Below, piece after piece: positions 1-9,351 of a DNA stretch of 64,000 nucleotides. Below the pieces are notes generated by a model. It worked only from the letters and a program-made list of their open reading frames with translations. It searched no databases and had not been told where the DNA came from. Both the position numbers and the translations under genes were made by a program. The stretch covers positions 328,303-392,302 of the forward strand of contig NZ_MOBX01000015.1 of NCBI RefSeq assembly GCF_003732425.1, given 5' to 3'. This stretch comes from Pseudomonas fluorescens. Lineage in GTDB: Bacteria > Pseudomonadota > Gammaproteobacteria > Pseudomonadales > Pseudomonadaceae. Positions within the stretch are counted from its first letter, which is position 1. Every line of letters starts with the position of its first letter.

Positions 1-820
1 CTTCTTTGGACAGGCGCAGCATCGCTGCCACCGCACCGCCCGAGGACACGCCGCAGAAGATACCTTCTTCGCGGGCCAGACGCCGGGTGACGTCCTCGGC
101 CTCGCTTTGCGCCATGTCGACGATGCGGTCAACGCGGTCGGCCTGATAGATCTTCGGCAGATATTCCTGCGGCCAGCGGCGGATACCGGGAATGGCCGAG
201 CCTTCCATCGGTTGCAGACCGACGATCTGCACGCTGTCGCTCTGCTCTTTCAAGTAGCGCGACACGCCCATGATGGTACCGGTGGTGCCCATCGAACTGA
301 CAAAATGAGTGATGGTGCCCTGGGTCTGACGCCAGATTTCCGGGCCGGTGGTGGTGTAGTGCGCCTCAGGATTGTCGCCATTGGCGAACTGATCGAGCAC
401 TTTGCCACGGCCTTCGGCTTCCATACGCTGGGCGAGGTCGCGGGCGCCTTCCATGCCCTCTTCCTGACTGACCAGAATCAGCTCGGCACCGTACGCGGTC
501 ATTGCCGCTTTACGTTCGGCGCTGGAGTTGTCCGGCATGATCAGGATCATTTTGTAACCCTTGATCGCGGCCGCCATGGCCAGCGCGATCCCGGTGTTAC
601 CCGAGGTCGCTTCGATCAGCGTATCGCCAGCATGGATCTGCCCGCGCAACTCGGCACGGGTGATCATCGACAACGCCGGACGGTCCTTGACCGAACCCGC
701 CGGGTTATTCCCTTCGAGCTTGAGCAATAGGGTGTTGCTGGTTTCACCGGGCAGGCGCTGCAAACGCACCAGCGGAGTGTTGCCGACGCAATCGGCGATG
801 GTTGGGTACTGCAGGGTCAT
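1..820 (-). CDS. cysM: Cysteine synthase B (O-acetylserine sulfhydrylase), 3' end beyond window
   Basis: PLP enzyme that makes cysteine from O-acetylserine and sulfide or thiosulfate in the cytoplasm. The reverse strand from the ATG at 820 begins MTLQYPTIADCVGNTPLVRL and shows the PLP-lysine stretch NPAGSVKD (Lys about residue 45) and the substrate loop ATSGNTG. About 273 residues are visible, so only the last few tens of residues lie left of the window. In P. aeruginosa, as I recall, cysM also lies close to the PirRS pair and gacS, which matches here. The family call is certain. CysM rather than CysK follows from the N-terminal sequence and the gene order. Confidence 0.95.
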   Translation of the reverse strand, partial: MTLQYPTIADCVGNTPLVRLQRLPGETSNTLLLKLEGNNPAGSVKDRPALSMITRAELRGQIHAGDTLIEATSGNTGIALAMAAAIKGYKMILIMPDNSSAERKAAMTAYGAELILVSQEEGMEGARDLAQRMEAEGRGKVLDQFANGDNPEAHYTTTGPEIWRQTQGTITHFVSSMGTTGTIMGVSRYLKEQSDSVQIVGLQPMEGSAIPGIRRWPQEYLPKIYQADRVDRIVDMAQSEAEDVTRRLAREEGIFCGVSSGGAVAAMLRLSKE

Positions 821-927
821 GGCGTATTCGCAATCCAGACGTGCGGGGGCGCCTATCATACCGGCAAACCCGCGCAGGCCATATCACGCAAAGTGCGGTG
901 CTTATCGTTTATGGGAATAAGCAGCGG

Positions 928-1953
928 TTAGTCGCTATTTTCTGCTGTCGCCGTATCCATTGCATAAAACTCATGCAACTTGGCCTGCAGCAATTGCTTA
1001 TCCGGCAGACAGGTTTGATATTCCGCTATCAATGCGGGCGAAAGACTGCGATTGAGTGCGTACTCGACGACCTCATCTTCCTTGCTTGCACAGAGCAGGA
1101 CACCGATGGCCGGACTTTCGTGAGGCTTGCGGACATTGCGATCCAGCGCCTCCAAATAGAAATCCAGCTTGCCGAGGTATTCCGGCTCAAAACGGCCGAC
1201 CTTGAGTTCAATGGCTACAAGGCAGTTGAGCCCTCGGTGAAAGAACAGAAGATCGAGTGAGAAATCCCGACCGCCGACTTGCAGCGGATATTCGGAACCG
1301 ACAAAACAGAAATCGCGACCGAGCTCAATAAGGAACGCCTTGAGACGTGAAAGAAGCCCCTGGTGCAGATCGGTTTCGGAATGAGCAGCGGGCAGATCGA
1401 GAAATTCGACCATGTAGGAATCGCGGAATATCTCGAGAGCTTCGGGATGGGTTTGCTGCAGTGCCGCGGAGGCTTTTGCTGGATCAGTGACACTTCGCTC
1501 GAACAGAGCCGTTTTGAATTGGCGCTCCAACTCTCTTGTGGACCACTTCTCCTGAATGGCCATCCGCAGATAAAACTCACGCTCTTCAGAGAGCTTACTC
1601 TGAGTCAAAATGAGCAAATTATGAGTCCACGGCAATTGTGTCAGCAGTGCTGACACTTTCTGATCACCCCGATAAGCCTCATAAAACTGGCGCATCCGAA
1701 ACAGATTCCGACGGGTGAACCCTCGTAATCCCGGTTGTGTCAGAGCCAAATGTTCGGCCAGTTGGCCCACCACGGAATCCCCCCACTCCGCCCGCTCAAT
1801 CTTACGACTGATGTGCGCCCCCACCTGCCAATAAAGCTCAATCAGCTGTGTATTGACCGCTTGCATGGCCTTATGTCTGGAACTGTGTATCAGCGCGAGC
1901 ACTTCGTTGAAACGTTCGCCATCCGGGCTGCCAGTAAGGCTGGATACAGTCAT
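928..1953 (-). CDS. DUF1016 (YhcG-type) protein with PD-(D/E)XK nuclease fold
   Basis: Protein of 341 aa in the YhcG family: an N-terminal DUF1016 helical domain (about 15-150) followed by a PD-(D/E)XK nuclease-like domain. Candidate active-site residues are Asp234 (FSLDLLFF) and Glu249/Lys251 (AIELKVG). An ATG at 1953 with AAGGAA seven bases upstream fits family length better than an upstream in-frame start at 2115. Members are scattered among bacteria, often in accessory or defence-linked positions, and their substrate is not settled. Here it stands alone between cysM and a PirS-like kinase, where P. aeruginosa has the siderophore receptor gene pirA (from memory). It is probably an accessory insertion. 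Confidence 0.85.
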   Translation of the reverse strand: MTVSSLTGSPDGERFNEVLALIHSSRHKAMQAVNTQLIELYWQVGAHISRKIERAEWGDSVVGQLAEHLALTQPGLRGFTRRNLFRMRQFYEAYRGDQKVSALLTQLPWTHNLLILTQSKLSEEREFYLRMAIQEKWSTRELERQFKTALFERSVTDPAKASAALQQTHPEALEIFRDSYMVEFLDLPAAHSETDLHQGLLSRLKAFLIELGRDFCFVGSEYPLQVGGRDFSLDLLFFHRGLNCLVAIELKVGRFEPEYLGKLDFYLEALDRNVRKPHESPAIGVLLCASKEDEVVEYALNRSLSPALIAEYQTCLPDKQLLQAKLHEFYAMDTATAENSD

Positions 1954-2099
1954 GCGCAATTCCTTGGAGATAAGGTGAAGCACGAGCCTAACCCCTTCAG
2001 GAAGCTTGAAATGACCGTCGATGCAGCTTGGGAAATATCGTACAAAAAAAGGCGAGAGCTCCGGCAAGCCATCAGGATTGGCCACTCGAATGGACTGCA

Positions 2100-2194
2100 T
2101 CACGAGCAGGCTCACTCCTACAGGGATCTGTGTTGTTCACACAATCTGCGGCGAACCGAGTTCCAAGGTGGGAGCGAGCCTGCTCGCGAAGGCG
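2100..2194. repeat. REP doublet (family A) overlapping the kinase 3' end
   Basis: Two inverted arms with the core cgagcaggctc...ctcc at 2103-2123 and its near complement at 2168-2192. The doublet reaches inside the coding sequence that ends at 2137, so the last ~20 codons of the kinase are read from repeat DNA. Confidence 0.85.
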
Positions 2195-3561
2195 TCAGTC
2201 GGCGCAACATCACCTTCAGCCACCAACCGCAAATTGAGCCGTAACCCCGCCCCGCCATTCTCCGCCCAAATACTTCCGCCCTGACGCTGCACGGCATTGC
2301 GCGCGATGCTCAGCCCCAAGCCAAATCCACCATCTCCGGGCCGCGAGCCATCCAGCCGGATGAACGGCGAGAAGATCCGCTCCAGATCCCCTTCCGCTAT
2401 CCCGCCACCCTGATCTTCCAGCCACAGGTGCCAGTAATCGCCATCGCGCCGGCCATCAAGTCGCACAATCCCGTCCGGTGGCGAATGCCGAATCGCGTTG
2501 CGCAGAATGTTCTCCAGCGCCTGCGCCAGCGTATTCAGGTTGCCACGCACCCAGCACGATGCCTCGACCGAACACTGCAATTGCAGACTCGGCCAGCCGC
2601 TTTCATAACAGGCATTGTCGGTGAGCATTTCCCACAGCGCCTGGATCTGAATCGCCTCGTCGGGCAATGGCGAGCGCTCGGTGTCGAGCCAAGCCAGTTG
2701 CAGGGTGTCTTCGACCAGTCGCTGCATGCCGTCGACTTCGCGGCCAATGCGTTCGCGCAACTGCGGCAAGCCTTGCTCGCTTTCACTGGCCACACGCAAG
2801 CGACTCAGCGGCGTGCGCAATTCATGGGACAAATCGCGGAGCAACTGCTGTTGCAGGGCAACCGTGGATTGCAGACGTTCGGACATCGAATCGAACGCTC
2901 GCGCCAGTTCGCCGAGTTCATCCGGGCGCTGAGTAATGCCGCTCGACAGGCGCACATTCAATTGATCGGCGCGCCAGGCGTTGGCCTGTTCGCGCAGGTT
3001 GTTCAGTGGCACGACCAGCAAGCGATACAGACCGACACACAGCAATAACGTGAACAGACCGGGGATCACGCCGTTGGTGATGACGCGCCAAAACACCCGG
3101 TATTTCCCCGGCAGATAGCGTTCGGGCAGTTCAATCACCACACTGCCGGCAGAAGGATCATGGGGAAACGGCACGCGCATCCATGGCCGGCCCTTTTTGT
3201 GGATCGGCCAGTCGAGCCCGCGCAAAAACGTCAGGTGCTCGACTTCCTGGTCTTTCAACGGTTCGCTGCTCAGCGACTGCAAGTTGCGGTCGATCACGCC
3301 AACCCAACCGGCTTCGCGCAACTCCATACTCTGCAACCAGCTGTCGATCCCGTCACGCTGACCACGCTGCCAAGCGCGCTCGGCTTCGGCGGCATACCGC
3401 GTGAGCGTGCCACGCGCTTCGTCGGAGAGGAACTGGTTGCGCTCCTCCATATAACGCCCCCACGACCAGCTCAGCCAGATCATCAGCAGACAGAACGCGA
3501 CCAGCAGAAACGCCAGTTTCCAGAACAGCGAATTCCGCCCCGGCAGTTCAGAGCGTTTCAT
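2137..3561 (-). CDS. Sensor histidine kinase, PirS-like
   Basis: Inner-membrane kinase of about 474 aa. It has a TM segment near residues 12-32, a periplasmic sensor region, a second TM near 165-185, a HAMP linker, the H-box LLRDLSHELRTPLSRLR, the N-box NILRNAIRHSP, and the G-boxes DQGGGIAEG and GLGLSIA. The ATG at 3561 overlaps the stop of the regulator gene by 14 nt, so the two are translationally linked. Position between cysM and gacS matches P. aeruginosa pirS, which senses iron-siderophore status. That name is inferred from synteny because no pirA receptor gene is adjacent. The tail beyond NLRLVAEGD is encoded by a REP element. Confidence 0.85.
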   Translation of the reverse strand: MKRSELPGRNSLFWKLAFLLVAFCLLMIWLSWSWGRYMEERNQFLSDEARGTLTRYAAEAERAWQRGQRDGIDSWLQSMELREAGWVGVIDRNLQSLSSEPLKDQEVEHLTFLRGLDWPIHKKGRPWMRVPFPHDPSAGSVVIELPERYLPGKYRVFWRVITNGVIPGLFTLLLCVGLYRLLVVPLNNLREQANAWRADQLNVRLSSGITQRPDELGELARAFDSMSERLQSTVALQQQLLRDLSHELRTPLSRLRVASESEQGLPQLRERIGREVDGMQRLVEDTLQLAWLDTERSPLPDEAIQIQALWEMLTDNACYESGWPSLQLQCSVEASCWVRGNLNTLAQALENILRNAIRHSPPDGIVRLDGRRDGDYWHLWLEDQGGGIAEGDLERIFSPFIRLDGSRPGDGGFGLGLSIARNAVQRQGGSIWAENGGAGLRLNLRLVAEGDVAPTDAFASRLAPTLELGSPQIV

Positions 3562-4270
3562 CGGCGGCACTCAACACGTAACCCTTGCCCCAGACGGTGC
3601 GCACTTCGCGTTCGGTGTAGCCGATGGCTTTGAGTTTGCGGCGGATCTGGCTGATGTGCATGTCGAGACTGCGGTCGTGGGCCGCGTAGCCGCGTTGCAA
3701 CACGTGCTGATAAAGGAAGGCTTTGCTCAGCACTTCCTCGTCATTGCGATTGAGGGTTTCCAGCAAGCGGAATTCACTGCGGGTCAGCCCGGCGGATTGT
3801 TCGCGGAAAAACACATCGCACTGTTCATCATCGAACCGCAGCGTACCGGCCGCCACTGGCGCCACCAGCGATGCCGGTCGCTGATCCAGCGCGACCCGAC
3901 GCAGGATCGCTTCGATGCGCACATGCAACTCGGCCATGCTGAACGGCTTGGGCAAATAATCGTCAGCACCGAGGCGGAAACCACTGATGCGATCTGCCTC
4001 GGCGCCGAGGGCCGACATCAGCAGCACCGGCGTCGAATGGCTCTGACGCAATTGCGTCAACACCTGCAAACCGTCCAGTCCGGGCAACAGAATGTCCATC
4101 AACACCACATCAAACGGCTGTCGGGTGGCGATGTTCAGGCCTTCCTGACCGTTCTGGCACCAGGTCACCTGAAAGCCGCTGCGGCCCAGATGTTCGTGAA
4201 CATAGGCGCCGAGCACCGGATCGTCTTCGATGGAGAGAATGCGTGGCTGGCCAGCGGAAACAGGAGTCAT
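3548..4270 (-). CDS. OmpR-family response regulator, PirR-like
   Basis: Cytoplasmic DNA-binding regulator of 240 aa. The receiver domain has acidic pocket IEDD, phospho-Asp in VVLMDILLPG and Lys in LPKPF. A C-terminal winged helix follows, with the signature DRSLDMHISQIRRKL and VRTVWGKGYVL. ATG at 4270 is preferred; a TTG twelve bases upstream is also possible, and neither has a strong Shine-Dalgarno. It is the first gene of a two-gene operon with the kinase downstream and is divergent from gacS. Synteny suggests PirR; the regulated genes cannot be read from this window. Confidence 0.87.
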   Translation of the reverse strand: MTPVSAGQPRILSIEDDPVLGAYVHEHLGRSGFQVTWCQNGQEGLNIATRQPFDVVLMDILLPGLDGLQVLTQLRQSHSTPVLLMSALGAEADRISGFRLGADDYLPKPFSMAELHVRIEAILRRVALDQRPASLVAPVAAGTLRFDDEQCDVFFREQSAGLTRSEFRLLETLNRNDEEVLSKAFLYQHVLQRGYAAHDRSLDMHISQIRRKLKAIGYTEREVRTVWGKGYVLSAADETL

Positions 4271-4488
4271 GAGTATCTGCAAGTAATTCTCAGTTGAGAC
4301 TGATTATTCAAGATTGCCGGGCATCGGGCAACTCAAGGTTGACCGAGCTGACCAACGAGCAGCGGCGCCCTGCCCGACGCGAGCGCATTTTTCCGGAGAT
4401 TGCCTGCGAGCAAATCGCTACACTGCGCCCATGTCGCGTGCCGGATGCACGCATGAGTCAACAGATCAGCGGGATGCAGGAGATAGGC

Positions 4489-7242
4489 GTGCTCAAGAAA
4501 CTGGGAATCAAAGGTCGTGTGTTGTTGCTGACCTTGTTGCCGACCAGCCTGATGGCGCTGGTGCTGGGTGGGTACTTCACCTGGACGCAGCAGGCCGACT
4601 TGCAGACCCAATTGATGCAGCGCGGCGAAATGATTGCCGAGCAACTGGCGCCGCTGGTGGCACCCGCCATGGGCCACGGCAACAGCGAGCTGCTGGAGCG
4701 CATCGCCACGCAATCCCTCGAACAACCGGACGTGCGCGCGGTGACGTTCCTTGCCCCGGATCGCTCGCCGCTGGCCCATGCCGGCCCGACCATGCTCAAT
4801 CAGGCGCCGAGCGGCGACAGCGCGCATCTGCAACGGCGCAGCGGTAATGACGCGACGCGTTATCTGATGCCGGTGTTCGGCAAACACCGCAACCTTGCTG
4901 GCGAACTGATCCCGGCAGAATCCGACCGACTGCTCGGCTGGGTCGAATTGGAGCTGTCGCACAACGGCATGTTGCTGCGCGGTTATCGCAGCCTGTTTGC
5001 CAGTCTGCTGCTGATTGCCGCCGGTCTGGCGGGTGCCGCACTGCTGGCGTTGCGCATGGGCCGCACCATCAACCGCCCATTGAGCCAGATCAAACAAGCC
5101 GTCGCGCAACTCAAGGATGGCCATCTGGAAACGCGTTTGCCGCCACTTGGCAGTCAGGAGCTGGACGAACTCGCCTCCGGCATCAACCGCATGGCCGGCA
5201 CCCTGCAGAACGCCCGCGAAGAACTGCAACACAGCGTCGATCAAGCCACCGAAGACGTCCGTCAGAACCTGGAAACCATCGAGATCCAGAACATCGAACT
5301 GGATCTGGCGCGCAAAGAAGCGCTGGAGGCGAGCCGGATCAAATCCGAATTCCTCGCCAACATGAGTCACGAAATCCGCACGCCGCTCAACGGCATTCTT
5401 GGTTTCACGCATCTGTTGCAGAAAAGTGAACTGACCCCGCGCCAGCTCGATTATCTGGGCACCATCGAAAAGTCCGCCGACAGCCTGCTGGGGATCATCA
5501 ACGAGATCCTCGACTTCTCGAAAATCGAGGCCGGTAAACTGGTGCTCGATCATATTCCGTTCAACCTGCGCGACCTGTTGCAGGACACCCTGACCATCCT
5601 CGCCCCCGCTGCTCACGCCAAGCAGTTGGAGCTGGTCAGCCTGGTCTATCGCGACACGCCGCTGTCGCTGGTCGGTGACCCGCTGCGTCTGAAGCAGATC
5701 CTCACCAACCTCGTCAGCAACGCAATCAAGTTCACCCGCGAAGGCACCATCGTCGCCCGCGCGATGCTTGAGGATGAACACGAAGACAGCGTGCAACTGC
5801 GCATCAGCATTCAGGACACCGGCATCGGCCTGTCGAACCAGGACGTGCGCGCGTTGTTCCAGGCCTTTAGCCAGGCCGACAACTCACTGTCGCGGCAACC
5901 GGGTGGCACCGGGCTGGGGCTGGTGATTTCCAAGCGTCTGATCGAACAGATGGGTGGCGAAATCGGTGTCGACAGTACGCCGGGCGAAGGCTCGGAATTC
6001 TGGATCAGCCTGAGCCTGCCGAAAACCCGTGACGACGCCGAAGACCTACCCTCTGCGCCGCTGCTCGGACGCCGCGTGGCGGTACTGGAAAACCACGAAC
6101 TGGCGCGTCAGGCCTTGCAGCATCAACTGGAAGACTGCGGCCTCAATGTCACGCCGTTCAATACCCTGGAAAGTCTGACCAATGGCGTCACGGGCGCGCA
6201 TCAGACCGATCAGGCGATTGATCTGGCGGTCATCGGCATCACCAGCAACGACATGCTGCCCGAGCGTTTGAATCAGCACATCTGGGACCTCGAACACCTC
6301 GGATGCAAAGTGCTGGTGCTGTGCCCGACCACCGAGCAGACGCTGTTTCATCTGTCGGTGCCCAACCCGCACAGTCAGTTGCAATCCAAACCGGCCTGTA
6401 CCCGCAAATTGCGTCGGGCGCTGTCGGATCTGGCCAATCCCCGCCAGCCGCGCAACGAGCCGGGCGAACCGCTGTCGAGCCGCGCGCCAAAAGTGCTGTG
6501 CGTCGACGACAACCCGGCCAACCTGCTGCTGGTGCAGACCCTGCTCGAAGACATGGGTGCCAAGGTGCTCGCCGTGGAAAGCGGCTACGCGGCGGTCAAA
6601 GCCGTGCAGAGCGAATCCTTCGATCTGGTGCTGATGGACGTGCAGATGCCGGGCATGGACGGTCGCCAGAGCACCGAAACCATTCGCCAGTGGGAAAGCG
6701 AGCGGCCCTGCACGCCGCTGCCGATTGTCGCCCTCACCGCCCACGCCATGGCCAACGAAAAACGCGCGCTGCTACAAAGCGGCATGGACGATTACCTGAC
6801 CAAACCGATCAGCGAGCGGCAGCTGGCGCAGGTGGTGCTGAAGTGGACCGGGCTGGCCCTGCGCAATCAAGGGCCGGAGCGGATCAGCGAAAATTCCGTC
6901 GGCAATAATGAACTGCCGGTGCTCGATCACGAGGAGGGTTTGCGCCTGGCCGCCGGCAAAGCTGATCTGGCGGCGGACATGCTGGCGATGCTGCTCGCTT
7001 CTCTGGAAGCCGACCGCGAAGCCATCCGCGCCGCACGCGACAGCCACGATCAGAATGCGCTGCTCGAACGCGTGCATCGCCTGCACGGTGCAACACGTTA
7101 CTGCGGCGTACCGCAATTGCGTGCTACCTGCCAGCGCAGCGAGACCCTGCTCAAACAGGACGACCCGAAAGCAGCGCTGGCGCTGGATGAACTGGAGCGA
7201 GCGATCAACCGGCTCGCAGCACAAGCGAAGATCAGCGCCTGA
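4489..7242 (+). CDS. gacS: Hybrid sensor kinase GacS of the Gac/Rsm cascade
   Basis: Tripartite inner-membrane kinase of 917 aa that phosphorylates GacA, which turns on the Rsm small RNAs controlling secondary metabolism and biofilm. The order is: TM about 11-30, periplasmic loop, TM about 168-188, HAMP, HisKA with His294 in ANMSHEIRTPL, HATPase (NAIKFT, GTGLGL), a degenerate receiver-like stretch, a true receiver with Asp717 in VLMDVQMPGMDG, and an HPt domain with His863 in VHRLHGATRYCG. The start is GTG at 4489, preceded by AGGAG, and it gives exactly the known family length. RsmA, its downstream effector, is encoded at 50.6 kb. All phosphotransfer residues are present. Confidence 0.97.
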   Translation: MLKKLGIKGRVLLLTLLPTSLMALVLGGYFTWTQQADLQTQLMQRGEMIAEQLAPLVAPAMGHGNSELLERIATQSLEQPDVRAVTFLAPDRSPLAHAGPTMLNQAPSGDSAHLQRRSGNDATRYLMPVFGKHRNLAGELIPAESDRLLGWVELELSHNGMLLRGYRSLFASLLLIAAGLAGAALLALRMGRTINRPLSQIKQAVAQLKDGHLETRLPPLGSQELDELASGINRMAGTLQNAREELQHSVDQATEDVRQNLETIEIQNIELDLARKEALEASRIKSEFLANMSHEIRTPLNGILGFTHLLQKSELTPRQLDYLGTIEKSADSLLGIINEILDFSKIEAGKLVLDHIPFNLRDLLQDTLTILAPAAHAKQLELVSLVYRDTPLSLVGDPLRLKQILTNLVSNAIKFTREGTIVARAMLEDEHEDSVQLRISIQDTGIGLSNQDVRALFQAFSQADNSLSRQPGGTGLGLVISKRLIEQMGGEIGVDSTPGEGSEFWISLSLPKTRDDAEDLPSAPLLGRRVAVLENHELARQALQHQLEDCGLNVTPFNTLESLTNGVTGAHQTDQAIDLAVIGITSNDMLPERLNQHIWDLEHLGCKVLVLCPTTEQTLFHLSVPNPHSQLQSKPACTRKLRRALSDLANPRQPRNEPGEPLSSRAPKVLCVDDNPANLLLVQTLLEDMGAKVLAVESGYAAVKAVQSESFDLVLMDVQMPGMDGRQSTETIRQWESERPCTPLPIVALTAHAMANEKRALLQSGMDDYLTKPISERQLAQVVLKWTGLALRNQGPERISENSVGNNELPVLDHEEGLRLAAGKADLAADMLAMLLASLEADREAIRAARDSHDQNALLERVHRLHGATRYCGVPQLRATCQRSETLLKQDDPKAALALDELERAINRLAAQAKISA

Positions 7243-7322
7243 TCCACGGCAATGCCGGCCAACACCTGCAGCGCTAAAGTGTTGGAGTATTTCAATCCGT
7301 GTTGATGTTCCAGGAGGATTTC

Positions 7323-8312
7323 ATGCGCACGCTCGTTTTCAGCAGCCAGACCTACGACCGCGACAGCTTCCTCGCCGCTGCTTGCCCGGCGGGTATCGAG
7401 CTGCACTTTCAAGCGGCCCGGCTCAGCCTTGATACGGCAGCGCTGGCCGACCAACATGAAGTGGTTTGTGCGTTCATCAATGATGATCTCAGCGCTCCCG
7501 TGCTGGAGCGCCTGGCGGCGGGGGGCACGCGTCTGATTGCCCTGCGCTCGGCAGGTTACAACCATGTCGATCTGGCCGCAGCGAAACGTCTCGGACTGGC
7601 CGTGGTGCGCGTGCCGGCCTACTCGCCGCATGCGGTGGCCGAACATGCCGTGGCGCTGATCCTGGCCCTCAACCGTCGTCTGCACCGCGCCTATAACCGC
7701 ACCCGTGAAGGGGATTTCAGCCTGCATGGCCTGACCGGCTTCGATCTGGTCGGCAAAACCGTGGGGATTGTCGGCACCGGACAGATCGGCGCCACGTTCG
7801 CGAAAATCATGCACGGCTTCGGCTGTGAACTGCTGGCTTACGATCCCTTCCCTAACCCGGATGTGCTGGCGTTGGGTGCGCGTTACCTAAGCCTGCCGGA
7901 ACTGCTCACGCAGTCGCGGATCATCAGCCTGCACTGCCCGCTTAACGAGCAAAGCAAGCACCTGATCAACCGCGATTCACTCGCGCACATGCAGGCCGGC
8001 GCCATGCTGATCAATACCGGACGTGGTGGCCTGGTCGACACCCCGGCACTGATTGACGCCTTGAAGGACGGCCAGCTCGGCTATCTGGGCCTGGATGTCT
8101 ATGAAGAAGAGGCGCAGCTGTTTTTCGAGGATCGCTCCGACCTGCCCTTGCAGGACGATGTGCTCGCGCGATTACTGACCTTTCCCAACGTGATCGTCAC
8201 CGCGCACCAGGCGTTTCTGACCCGCGAAGCGCTGGGTGCGATTGCCGCAACCACTCTGCACAACATCGCGACCTGGACGGCGGGAACGCCACAGAACCAG
8301 GTCGAGGGCTGA
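7323..8312 (+). CDS. ldhA: D-lactate dehydrogenase (fermentative, NAD-dependent)
   Basis: Cytoplasmic enzyme of 329 aa that reduces pyruvate to D-lactate. It has the NAD-binding GTGQIGATFAKI motif near residue 152, the catalytic region (LRSAGYNHVDL, NTGRGGLVD) and the C-terminal acid/base histidine in VTAHQAFLT. The ATG at 7323 follows a strong AGGAGGA Shine-Dalgarno. It lies 80 nt after gacS in the same direction, the arrangement also known in P. aeruginosa. No terminator is visible between them, so read-through from gacS is possible. Confidence 0.95.
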   Translation: MRTLVFSSQTYDRDSFLAAACPAGIELHFQAARLSLDTAALADQHEVVCAFINDDLSAPVLERLAAGGTRLIALRSAGYNHVDLAAAKRLGLAVVRVPAYSPHAVAEHAVALILALNRRLHRAYNRTREGDFSLHGLTGFDLVGKTVGIVGTGQIGATFAKIMHGFGCELLAYDPFPNPDVLALGARYLSLPELLTQSRIISLHCPLNEQSKHLINRDSLAHMQAGAMLINTGRGGLVDTPALIDALKDGQLGYLGLDVYEEEAQLFFEDRSDLPLQDDVLARLLTFPNVIVTAHQAFLTREALGAIAATTLHNIATWTAGTPQNQVEG

Positions 8313-8324
8313 GATTTTTTCCGC

Positions 8325-8783
8325 TTATTTCGGTGAAAGCGAAGACGCCAGAATCAGCATCGCCAGCCAGCCGAAGCCAAAAAAGCGCTGTTTCATCGAG
8401 TGGCCGTAGCGCAGCAGGAACCAGACGAAAAACATCGGCAGCAGGAAGATCATGATCTTCAGCCAGCCTTCCACCGGACGGCTGCCGTCGGCGTTGGCCT
8501 GCTCAGTGGCCGGTTGCTCGGTTGGCTGCTGGCGCCGACGCCGCGCGGCGGCCGGCATGACTTTCGGTAAAGGTTGCGGTTCAGGCGCGGGAGCACTGAC
8601 TTCGGGCACAGCCTTGTTACGCGGCAGACTGCCAAACGAAATCGTCGAAGGCTGAGCCGGGGCCGCGGCTGCCTGCGCCTGGGCGTGAGCGGTTTGCTCC
8701 GCCATCGGAGCTCCACAATGAATGCAGGCCGAGGCTTCAGAGCTGATGCTCTTTTTGCATTCATAACATTCGATCAGCGCCAT
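8325..8783 (-). CDS. Zinc-ribbon protein with C-terminal membrane segment
   Basis: Protein of 152 aa. It opens with a four-cysteine zinc ribbon (CYECKKSISSEASACIHCG, residues about 5-23), continues through an Ala/Pro/Gln-rich linker with a basic patch (AARRRRQQP), and ends with one or two hydrophobic segments (IMIFLLPMFFVWFLL and WLAMLILASSL). ATG at 8783 has GAAGGAA upstream. This layout suggests a membrane-anchored zinc-binding adaptor, but no function is known to me. It is convergent with ldhA (12 nt between stops) and divergent from the gene at 8917. Confidence 0.8.
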   Translation of the reverse strand: MALIECYECKKSISSEASACIHCGAPMAEQTAHAQAQAAAAPAQPSTISFGSLPRNKAVPEVSAPAPEPQPLPKVMPAAARRRRQQPTEQPATEQANADGSRPVEGWLKIMIFLLPMFFVWFLLRYGHSMKQRFFGFGWLAMLILASSLSPK

Positions 8784-8916
8784 GTTCCGTTCCTTCAGAT
8801 TCGAGGCCGGCAGTTTGCCATGAGTGTCGCGGCATTTGAACCGGATCGAAGGTCGCACGCGTGCATCATTCTGCAACGTGGCCCGTGCTAGCATGTCGCG
8901 CATATTTGGAGGACCC

Positions 8917-9351
8917 ATGGTCGAACACGATTTCCGCTACACCCTGATGAACCCGCAACACACCCTCACCGAATGCCGCGCCCTGGTTCCGGGCCGCTAT
9001 CAGGTCACCGGCAATGGTGGCTCGATTCGCATCGGTGACGCGCTGTTGGTCACCCTCAAAGGCAGCAAGGACTTGTCCATGCGCCTGACCGTTGAAACCG
9101 TCCGCCACCTGATCAACCCGCCGGGCCAATGGACCGCGATGACCACTGGCCCGGTGTTTGGTGAGCTGGCGATCCACACCTGGCAGGTCAACTGCGACAG
9201 CTGCGCCAAAGAGCTGAGCTTCGAATTCGCCGTGGACGCCAAACTCGGCAAAGCCGCCGAGAAACCGGCTGCCACCGCGCGCATCGCCGAGCTGGGCTGG
9301 AAAGCCGTTGGCGACAAGCACCTGTGCCCGAAATGCCAGGAGCCTGCGTGA
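8917..9351 (+). CDS. Conserved hypothetical protein with two C-terminal CxxC pairs
   Basis: Protein of 144 aa, no signal peptide. Residues about 1-80 form a beta-rich region (VPGRYQVTGNGGSIRIGD). Two CxxC pairs follow (NCDSCAKE and LCPKCQEP), which could form one split zinc site. The ATG at 8917 has a clear GGAGGA upstream. Its stop overlaps the next start (ATGA), so it is co-translated with the lipoprotein gene. I do not recognise a named family; cytoplasmic location is inferred. Confidence 0.8.
   Translation: MVEHDFRYTLMNPQHTLTECRALVPGRYQVTGNGGSIRIGDALLVTLKGSKDLSMRLTVETVRHLINPPGQWTAMTTGPVFGELAIHTWQVNCDSCAKELSFEFAVDAKLGKAAEKPAATARIAELGWKAVGDKHLCPKCQEPA

Noticed and set aside
4333..5796. Open frame of 487 codons antisense to gacS
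   Set aside because: Shadow of gacS; composition (Gln/Asp/His-rich) is typical of an antisense frame.
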